64,000 bases of DNA from Actinotalea sp. JY-7876 (GTDB taxonomy: Bacteria > Actinomycetota > Actinomycetes > Actinomycetales > Cellulomonadaceae). The notes below the pieces were generated by a model. The model was not told where the DNA came from. It was given only the letters and a program-made list of their open reading frames with translations, and made no database searches. Shown one piece after another: positions 55,875 to 64,000 of this stretch (within the stretch, counting starts at the first letter, position 1; every line of letters starts with the position of its first letter). The stretch is taken from positions 1,240,001 through 1,304,000 of the forward strand of contig NZ_CP059493.1 in the NCBI RefSeq assembly GCF_014042015.1, read 5' to 3'. Position numbers and translations under genes: made by a program.

Positions 55875-55963
55875 GGTAGACGCCGTCAGATCGGCCGCGG
55901 ACCCAGAGCGCCCGGGTGGACATGCCCCGGAGCACCGCGCAGCGAGAACACCAAGGAGAGCAC

Positions 55964-56233
55964 GTGCCCCTCGACGCCGCCACGAAGCAGCGCATCATGA
56001 CCGAGTACGCGACGACCGAGAACGACACGGGCTCCCCCGAGGTCCAGATCGCGATGCTGACGCAGCGCATCAAGGACCTCACCGAGCACCTCAAGGAGCA
56101 CAAGCACGACCACCACTCGCGTCGTGGCCTGCTCCTCCTCGTCGGCCAGCGCCGCCGTCTCCTCGGCTACCTGCAGAAGGTCGACATCAACCGCTACCGC
56201 AGCCTCATCGAGCGGCTCGGCCTGCGTCGCTGA
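55964..56233 (+). CDS. rpsO: 30S ribosomal protein S15
   Basis: Primary 16S rRNA binder of the central domain. The 89-residue length is exact. Landmarks are [40 protein letters not shown] and [23 protein letters not shown] with AAGGAG 7 nt upstream. A strong terminator follows before pnp. Confidence 0.98.
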   Translation: MPLDAATKQRIMTEYATTENDTGSPEVQIAMLTQRIKDLTEHLKEHKHDHHSRRGLLLLVGQRRRLLGYLQKVDINRYRSLIERLGLRR

Positions 56234-56242
56234 TCGTCCCGC

Positions 56243-56275
56243 ACCAGCCCGGACCCCTCGCGGGTCCGGGCTGGT
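56243..56275 (+). terminator. Terminator hairpin after rpsO
   Basis: ACCAGCCCGGACCC (56243-56256) pairs perfectly with GGGTCCGGGCTGGT (56262-56275) around CTCGC. No T tract. Confidence 0.75.
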
Positions 56276-56458
56276 CCGGTGTCAGGCGCCGCCAGGCGCC
56301 GCACGCACCACCCAGCACCACCCGCACGTGAACCCGTACCGCCCGGAACCGGCGTCCGGTCCTCGGTAGTGGATCGCGGAACCGCCCCCGGCGCGTCCGC
56401 GGACCACGGTCGAAGACCGTCGCACGAAGCCGGGATCTTCGACGAAGGAGGGCATCCC
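56276..56458 (+). promoter_or_regulatory. Leader region of pnp with small hairpins
   Basis: No gene. ACGGTC-GAA-GACCGT (56407-56421) is a perfect 6-bp hairpin 23 nt before the GAAGGAGGG ribosome site, and CGCGGA...TCCGCG encloses 56374-56402. PNPase commonly controls its own mRNA through a leader hairpin; here that is inference. Confidence 0.35.
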
Positions 56459-58690
56459 ATGGAGGGACCCGAGATCCAGTTCGCCGAGGCCGTCATCGAC
56501 AACGGCCGCTTCGGCACCCGCACCGTCCGCTTCGAGACCGGCCGTCTGGCCAAGCAGGCCGCCGGCGCGGCCGTCGCCTACCTCGACGGCGACACGATGC
56601 TCCTGTCGGCCACGACGGCCGGCAAGCACCCCAAGGAGCAGTTCGACTTCTTCCCCCTGACGGTCGACGTCGAGGAGCGCCAGTACGCCGCGGGCAAGAT
56701 CCCCGGCTCGTTCTTCCGCCGCGAGGGCCGCCCGTCCACGGACGCGATCCTCGCCTGCCGTCTCATCGACCGGCCGCTGCGCCCCCTGTTCGTCAAGGGC
56801 CTGCGCAACGAGGTCCAGGTCGTCGTCACGGTCATGGCGATCCACCCGGACGACTCGTACGACGTCCTGGCGATCAACGCCGCGTCCATCTCGACGCAGC
56901 TCTCCGGCCTGCCGTTCTCCGGCCCCGTCGGCGCCGTGCGCATCGCGCTCATCGACGGCCAGTGGGTCGCCTTCCCGCGCTACTCCGAGCGCGAGCGCGC
57001 CACGTTCGACATGGTCGTCGCCGGCCGCGTCGTGGGTGACGACGTCGCCATCGCGATGATCGAGGCCGAGGCTCCCGAGAAGAGCTGGAACCTCATCAAG
57101 GACGAGGGTGGCGTGGCCCCCTCCGAGGAGATCGTCGCGCAGGGCCTCGAGGCGGCCAAGCCGTTCCTCAAGGCGCTCGTCGTGGCCCAGCAGGAGCTCG
57201 CGGCCAAGGCCGCCAAGCCCGTGCAGGACTTCCCGGTCTTCCCCGAGTACCAGCCCGACGCGTACGCCGCCGTCGAGCAGGCCGCCGAGGAGCGCCTGTC
57301 GCAGGCGCTCACGATCGCGGACAAGCAGACGCGCGAGGGTCGCCTGGACGAGGTCAAGGCCGAGGTGCTCGCCGAGCTCGGCGCGCAGTTCGAGGGTCGC
57401 GAGAAGGAGCTCTCCGCCGCGATCCGCGCCGTGACCAAGAAGGTCATCCGCCGCCGGATCCTCACGGACGGCTTCCGCATCGACGGCCGCGGGCTGCGGG
57501 ACATCCGCACGCTCTCGGCCGAGGTCGAGGTGCTCCCGCGCGTGCACGGCTCGGCCATCTTCGAGCGCGGCGAGACGCAGATCCTCGGCGTCACGACGCT
57601 CAACATGCTCCGCATGGAGCAGCAGCTCGACACGCTCTCGCCCGAGACGCGCAAGCGGTACATGCACAACTACAACTTCCCGCCGTACTCGACCGGTGAG
57701 ACGGGCCGCGTGGGCTCGCCCAAGCGGCGCGAGATCGGCCACGGCGCGCTCGCCGAGCGCGCGCTGATGCCGGTGCTGCCGAGCCGCGAGGAGTTCCCCT
57801 ACGCGATCCGTCAGGTCTCCGAGGCGCTGAGCTCCAACGGCTCCACGTCGATGGGCTCGGTCTGCGCGTCGACGCTCTCGCTGCTCAACGCGGGTGTCCC
57901 GCTGCGCGCGGCGGTCGCCGGCATCGCGATGGGCCTCGTCTCCGACACGGTCGACGGCGAGACCCGCTACGCGGCGCTGACCGACATCCTCGGTGCCGAG
58001 GACGCCTTCGGTGACATGGACTTCAAGGTCGCCGGCACGCGCGAGTTCGTCACGGCCATCCAGCTCGACACCAAGCTCGACGGCATCCCCGCCGACGTGC
58101 TCGGGGGCGCGCTGACCCAGGCCCGCGACGCCCGCCTGTACATCCTCGACGTCATGAACGAGGCGATCGACGCCCCGGACGAGATGTCGCCGAACGCCCC
58201 GCGCGTCATCACGGTGAAGGTCCCGGTCGACAAGATCGGCGAGGTCATCGGCCCGAAGGGCAAGATGATCAACCAGATCCAGGAGGAGACCGGCGCCGAC
58301 ATCTCCATCGAGGACGACGGCACGGTCTACATCGGCGCCACCGACGGTCCGTCGGCGGAGGCCGCGCGGGCGGCGATCAACGCGATCGCCAACCCGCACA
58401 TGCCCGAGATCGGGGAGCGCTTCGTCGGCACGGTCGTCAAGACCACGACGTTCGGTGCGTTCGTCTCGCTCTCCCCGGGCAAGGACGGTCTGCTGCACAT
58501 CTCGCAGATCCGCAAGCTGGTCGGTGGCAAGCGCGTCGAGAACGTCGAGGACGTGCTCGGCGTCGGCCAGAAGGTCCAGGTCGAGATCGGCGAGATCGAC
58601 CCGCGCGGCAAGCTCTCGCTGCACGCGGTCATCGAGGGCGGCGAGGCCGGTGCCGAGGCGCCCGCCACGGCCGACGGCGACCAGGCCTGA
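56459..58690 (+). CDS. pnp: Polyribonucleotide nucleotidyltransferase
   Basis: Phosphorolytic 3'-5' exoribonuclease and RNA tailing enzyme. The 743-residue protein has two RNase PH domains ([18 protein letters not shown] and [19 protein letters not shown] in the first; [19 protein letters not shown] and [20 protein letters not shown] in the second), a KH domain with [18 protein letters not shown] near 596 and an S1 domain with [12 protein letters not shown] near 675. Strong GAAGGAGGG before ATG. The M16 peptidase gene starts 1 nt after its stop. Confidence 0.98.
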   Translation: MEGPEIQFAEAVIDNGRFGTRTVRFETGRLAKQAAGAAVAYLDGDTMLLSATTAGKHPKEQFDFFPLTVDVEERQYAAGKIPGSFFRREGRPSTDAILACRLIDRPLRPLFVKGLRNEVQVVVTVMAIHPDDSYDVLAINAASISTQLSGLPFSGPVGAVRIALIDGQWVAFPRYSERERATFDMVVAGRVVGDDVAIAMIEAEAPEKSWNLIKDEGGVAPSEEIVAQGLEAAKPFLKALVVAQQELAAKAAKPVQDFPVFPEYQPDAYAAVEQAAEERLSQALTIADKQTREGRLDEVKAEVLAELGAQFEGREKELSAAIRAVTKKVIRRRILTDGFRIDGRGLRDIRTLSAEVEVLPRVHGSAIFERGETQILGVTTLNMLRMEQQLDTLSPETRKRYMHNYNFPPYSTGETGRVGSPKRREIGHGALAERALMPVLPSREEFPYAIRQVSEALSSNGSTSMGSVCASTLSLLNAGVPLRAAVAGIAMGLVSDTVDGETRYAALTDILGAEDAFGDMDFKVAGTREFVTAIQLDTKLDGIPADVLGGALTQARDARLYILDVMNEAIDAPDEMSPNAPRVITVKVPVDKIGEVIGPKGKMINQIQEETGADISIEDDGTVYIGATDGPSAEAARAAINAIANPHMPEIGERFVGTVVKTTTFGAFVSLSPGKDGLLHISQIRKLVGGKRVENVEDVLGVGQKVQVEIGEIDPRGKLSLHAVIEGGEAGAEAPATADGDQA

Positions 58691-58691
58691 G

Positions 58692-60978
<2,287 letters not shown>

Positions 60979-60979
<1 letters not shown>

Positions 60980-61431
60980 TGCGCCGCTCGATGATCGGTG
61001 CGGCCCTGCTGACCGCGCTCCTGCTGGTCTACCTCGTTGCGGCCGCCGGCCGGGCGGTGACGCTGGTCGCGACGGGCGAGCCCGTCGCGATCGCCCTCGG
61101 CGTGGCGGTCCTGGTCCTGCCCGTGCTCGGCCTGTGGCTGGTCTGGCGCGAGTGGCGGCTCGCCGCGACGGTGCAGCACATGGCGGACCGGCTGGCGGCC
61201 GACGGCGCGCTGCCGGTCGACGACCTGCCCCGCACACCGGGCGGGCGCGTGACGGCCGAGGCCGCCGACGCCGCGTTCGGCGTGGCGCGGGCGGAGGTGG
61301 AGGCGCGCCCCGACGACTGGGCGGCGTGGTTCCGCCTCGGGTTCGCCTACGACGCCGCGCGGGACCGCCGACGGGCCCGCGAGGCGCTGCGCCGCGCCGC
61401 GTCGCTGTACCGCGCCGCCGGGCGCCCGTAG
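60979..61431 (+). CDS. Small membrane protein with a TPR-like C-terminus
   Basis: A 150-residue protein with two N-terminal membrane helices (LLTALLLVYLVAAAGRAV and ALGVAVLVLPVLGLWLVW) and a helical tail whose DDWAAWFRLGFAYDAARDRRRAREALRRA looks like one and a half tetratricopeptide repeats. It overlaps dapB. Small proteins of this kind accompany dapB in related genomes by my recollection; function unknown. Confidence 0.8.
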
Positions 61432-61435
61432 CGCC

Positions 61436-62005
61436 TCAGATCTCCGCGACCCAGCGGTGCTCGGCGACCGCGCGGGTCGCGGCCTCGTCGGCGCTCACCC
61501 CGAGCTCGCGCGCGGCGCCGTCGGGCCCGAGCCCGGCCGAGCCGAGGAACTGCGCGCGCCCCTCGTCGCCGTCGAGCACCCAGGTCTGCAGGTGGGTCGC
61601 CCCGCCGTCGCGCGCGAGGTCCACGCACGCCGCGAGCAGGCGCGAGCCGTGCCCGGCACGGCGGACGTCGGGGTCGACCTCGAGGGCGACGACCTCGACG
61701 GCCCCGGCCGCCGGTGCGTCGGCGCGCTCCGGCGGCACGGCCACCGGGACGCTGGCCGCGAAGCCCACGACGCGCGGCCCGTCGCATGCGACGAGCACGT
61801 GGTGGTCGCGCGTGGGCGGTTGCGTGATGGCCGCGGCCCACTGCCGGCGCACGGCCATGACGTCGAGCTGCTCGAGCACGGCCTCGCCGAGCGTCGCCGC
61901 GTGCGTGGCGCGCCAGGCGCGGAGCTGGACGCGGGCGATCGCGGCCTCGTCGTCGGTCGTGGCGGGGCGGACGGACACGTCCGCGGTCTCACGGAAGAGC
62001 GCCAT
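61436..62005 (-). CDS. GNAT family N-acetyltransferase
   Basis: A 189-residue single-domain GNAT: VRPATTDDEAAIARVQLRAW at the start and the acetyl-CoA loop DPDVRRAGHGSRLLAACVDL near residues 112-131, then HLQTWVLDGDEGRAQFLGSAG. The usual Q/RxxGxG is RAGHGS here. Substrate unknown. ATG at 62005 lacks a strong ribosome site. It converges on the dapB unit with only 4 nt between stops. Confidence 0.88.
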   Translation of the reverse strand: MALFRETADVSVRPATTDDEAAIARVQLRAWRATHAATLGEAVLEQLDVMAVRRQWAAAITQPPTRDHHVLVACDGPRVVGFAASVPVAVPPERADAPAAGAVEVVALEVDPDVRRAGHGSRLLAACVDLARDGGATHLQTWVLDGDEGRAQFLGSAGLGPDGAARELGVSADEAATRAVAEHRWVAEI

Positions 62006-62123
62006 CAGCGGGCGCTCGGCGTCGGGTTCTGCTGCACCACGGCAGCATGACCGCTGCTCCGGACCCGTGTCGAACCGGCCCCGGGCGTCGCGCGGCGTCG
62101 CCGCGAGCCCGCGCGGGCCGCCC

Positions 62124-62441
62124 TCACAGGGCGCGGAGCACCGCCGCGACGACCGCCGCGAGCACCACGACGACGATGAAGGGCGCCCGCAGCGCGAGCG
62201 CGACGGCCGCGACCGCGACCGCGACGAGCCGCGCGTCGACGATGACCGCCGAGTCGGTGGTGGTGAAGGTCTGCACCGCGACGAGCGCGGCGAGCAGCGC
62301 GACCGTCACGAGTCCGGCCACCCGCGCGACGCGCGGCTGCTCCAGCCAGTGGGTCGGCACGCGGTGGCCGAGCAGCTTGGTGGCGAAGCAGAGGGCGGCG
62401 GCCGCCAGCACCGCCACCCAGGTCGCGGCGTAGGGGCTCAC
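62124..62441 (-). CDS. azlD: Branched-chain amino acid exporter subunit AzlD
   Basis: A 105-residue membrane protein with four helices, including YAATWVAVLAAAALCFATKL and IVVVVLAAVVAAVL. With AzlC it forms the AzlCD/BrnFE-type exporter of branched-chain amino acids and methionine. KLLGHRVP with the conserved Pro is typical of AzlD. GTG overlaps the azlC stop by 4 nt, so the two subunits are coupled. Confidence 0.92.
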   Translation of the reverse strand: MSPYAATWVAVLAAAALCFATKLLGHRVPTHWLEQPRVARVAGLVTVALLAALVAVQTFTTTDSAVIVDARLVAVAVAAVALALRAPFIVVVVLAAVVAAVLRAL

Positions 62442-63196
62442 GCGTGCCCTCCCGGGTCGGTCGCGGGTCGTGCCGGTGCGCGCAGGCGCGGGCCGGGGTC
62501 GCGCCAGCCGAGGACCACGGCGACGACGGCCGCGGCGAGCACCGGGACGCCCGCGGGTGCGACAGGGGTCAGCGCGAGCGCGACGACGGCCGCTCCGGCC
62601 GCGACGACCTGGGCGGCCCGGCTCGCGAGGCGGGGCCAGAGCAGCCCGAGGAACGCGGCGGCCGCCGCCGCGTCCAGCCCCCAGCGCCGCGGGTCGCCGA
62701 GGGCGTCGCCCACGACGGCGCCCACGACCGTGAACAGGTTCCAGAGCACGAGCACGCCCAGCCCGGCCCACCAGAACCCGACGCGCGCGAGCGTCGGCGT
62801 CGGCTGCGCGGTGGCCACCGCCGTCGACTCGTCGATCGTCACGTGGGCGGCGGCCAGCCGCCGCAGCCCTGCGTAGCGCAGCAGGGGCGCAAGGACGGCG
62901 CCGTACAGCGCGTTGCGGGCACCGAGGAGGACGGCGGTCGCCACCGCGGCCCCGCCGGCGCCGCCCGCACCGAGGACGCCGACGAAGGCGAACTGGGAGC
63001 CGCCCGTGAACATCAGCAGGCTCAGGGCCATGGTCTGCCAGAGGTCGAGACCCGCGGCGACGGACAGGGCGCCGAACGAGATCCCGTAGACGCCCGTCGC
63101 CGCGGCGACGGACAGCGCCTGGCGGACGGCGGCACGGCGCGCGACGTCGTCGGGCCCGGGTCCGTCGTGCGCAGGGCGTGGGGGAGTGCGGGTCAC
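62438..63196 (-). CDS. azlC: Branched-chain amino acid exporter subunit AzlC
   Basis: A 252-residue membrane protein with about seven helices. Family landmarks are GISFGALSVAAGLDLWQT, SLLMFTGGSQFAFVGVLGAG, LLGARNALYGAVLAPLLR and HVTIDESTAVA. It is the large subunit of the exporter with AzlD. GTG overlaps the end of the upstream dehydrogenase gene by 4 nt, so all three can share one transcript. Confidence 0.94.
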   Translation of the reverse strand: MTRTPPRPAHDGPGPDDVARRAAVRQALSVAAATGVYGISFGALSVAAGLDLWQTMALSLLMFTGGSQFAFVGVLGAGGAGGAAVATAVLLGARNALYGAVLAPLLRYAGLRRLAAAHVTIDESTAVATAQPTPTLARVGFWWAGLGVLVLWNLFTVVGAVVGDALGDPRRWGLDAAAAAAFLGLLWPRLASRAAQVVAAGAAVVALALTPVAPAGVPVLAAAVVAVVLGWRDPGPRLRAPARPATDPGGHA

Positions 63197-64000
63197 AGCG
63201 CGACGTAGACGGTCTCGAGGTACTCCTCGATGCCGGCCTCGCCACCCTCGCGCCCGAGCCCGGACTGCTTCACGCCGCCGAAGGGCGCGCTCGCGTCGGA
63301 CACCATGCCGCGGTTGATCCCGATCATCCCGGCCTCGACGCCCTCGGCGACGCGCAGGGCGCGGGAGACGTCGCGCGTGTAGGCGTACGCGACGAGGCCG
63401 AACTGCGTGGCGTTAGCGAGCGCGAGCGCCTCGTCCTCGGAGGTGAAGGTGACGACCGGCGCCACCGGGCCGAAGATCTCCTCCCGGACGGCGCGCGTCC
63501 CGGGGTCCACGCCCGCCAGCACGGTGGGCGCGAAGAAGTGGCCTCGCAGCGCGGCGTCGTCGGGCCGCCCGCCGCCCGTGGTGACGCGGGCGCCGGCGTC
63601 GAGCGCCTCGGCGACGACCTCACCGACGCGGTCCACCGCGCGCGCCTCGATGAGCGGGCCGACGGTGACCCCCTCGCGGTGGCCCGGGCCGACGACCAGC
63701 CGCTCGAACGCGGCCGTCAGCCCGGCGGTGAACTCGGCCGCGACGGACTCGTGCACGAGGAAGCGGTTGGCGGCCACGCACGTCTGGCCGGCGTTGCGCA
63801 TCTTGGCGGCGACCGCGCCCTCGACCGCGGCCGGCACGTCCGCGTCCTCGAACACGAGGAAGGGCGCGTTGCCGCCCAGCTCCATCGACGTGCGGAGCAC
63901 TCCGTCGGCCGCGCCGCGCAGCAGGATCCGCCCCACCTCGGTCGAGCCGGTGAACGACAGCTTGCGCAGCCGGGCATCCGCCAGGAGCGGCTCGACCAGC
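63193..64000 (-). CDS. gabD: Succinate-semialdehyde dehydrogenase (C-terminal part, partial)
   Basis: The right edge cuts off the N-terminal part of this aldehyde dehydrogenase; about 268 residues remain. LSFTGSTEVGRILL is the nucleotide motif, catalytic Glu is in SMELGGNAPFLVFEDADV, catalytic Cys in RNAGQTCVAANRFLVHESV, then FGPVAPVVTFTSEDEALALA and GVKQSGLGREGGEAGIEEYL. The NAGQTCVAANR and SGLGREGG forms are those of succinate-semialdehyde dehydrogenase GabD. It would complete the GABA route with gabT and patD, 24 kb away. Confidence 0.9.
   Translation of the reverse strand, partial: LVEPLLADARLRKLSFTGSTEVGRILLRGAADGVLRTSMELGGNAPFLVFEDADVPAAVEGAVAAKMRNAGQTCVAANRFLVHESVAAEFTAGLTAAFERLVVGPGHREGVTVGPLIEARAVDRVGEVVAEALDAGARVTTGGGRPDDAALRGHFFAPTVLAGVDPGTRAVREEIFGPVAPVVTFTSEDEALALANATQFGLVAYAYTRDVSRALRVAEGVEAGMIGINRGMVSDASAPFGGVKQSGLGREGGEAGIEEYLETVYVAL

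Overview
The window is chromosomal DNA from a very high-GC Gram-positive bacterium. Third codon positions are almost all G or C, GTG starts and 1-4 nt gene overlaps are common, and the gene order (rpsP-khpA-rimM-trmD-rplS-lepB-rnhB, then yraN-comM-dprA-xer-sigma-M23-rpsB-tsf-pyrH-frr-cdsA-rlmN-dxr-rseP-ispG-proS-rimP-nusA-ylxR-infB-rbfA-truB-ribF-rpsO-pnp-M16-dapB) is that of actinobacteria. A Cellulomonas-like member of the Micrococcales fits best, but the genus is an inference. No tRNA, rRNA, CRISPR array or transposase was seen. 

Layout. 1-750: the end of a cluster of exported proteins. 0.8-6.6 kb: ndk, smc, a small membrane protein and ftsY. 6.6-10.3 kb: nitrogen module amtB-glnB-glnD behind a GlnR-like operator; GlnD stops after its HD domain and lacks ACT domains. 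10.3-14.4 kb: ffh, an amidohydrolase and an MFS transporter. 14.5-19.3 kb: ribosome, tRNA modification and secretion genes (rpsP, khpA, rimM, trmD, rplS, lepB, rnhB, DUF2469). 19.4-24.5 kb: yraN, comM, dprA, a Xer recombinase and a FliA/WhiG sigma factor. 24.5-33.0 kb: an M23 peptidase on the minus strand, then rpsB-tsf-pyrH-frr-cdsA-rlmN-DivIVA-like-dxr. 33.0-39.5 kb: an accessory island with a small membrane protein, a NarL-type two-component pair, a gamma-aminobutyraldehyde dehydrogenase, a membrane diguanylate cyclase and gabT. 39.5-43.0 kb: rseP, ispG and an acetyltransferase. 43.0-44.3 kb: a single AbiEi/DUF559-like gene between long inverted repeats. 44.3-48.2 kb: mutM-like, proS and a DUF4439-like lipoprotein. 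48.2-61.4 kb: rimP-nusA-ylxR-infB-rbfA-truB, ribF, rpsO, pnp, an M16 peptidase, dapB and a small TPR-like membrane protein. 61.4-64.0 kb, minus strand: an acetyltransferase, azlD, azlC and a truncated succinate-semialdehyde dehydrogenase. 

Regulation. About nineteen genes have a hexamer of the form (T/C/G)ANNNT ending 6-8 nt before the start codon, so that transcription would begin on the start codon; leaderless mRNAs appear to be a main expression mode here. The ribosomal protein genes rpsP, rplS and rpsB instead have long leaders with clear helices, the rplS leader being the most elaborate. Intergenic terminator-like hairpins are long and GC-rich and lack T tracts. 

The best candidates for something undescribed are the inverted-repeat-flanked AbiEi/DUF559-like gene (43.04-44.22 kb), the structured rplS leader (16.83-16.97 kb) and the leaderless upstream ORF coupled to the diguanylate cyclase (36.9 kb).
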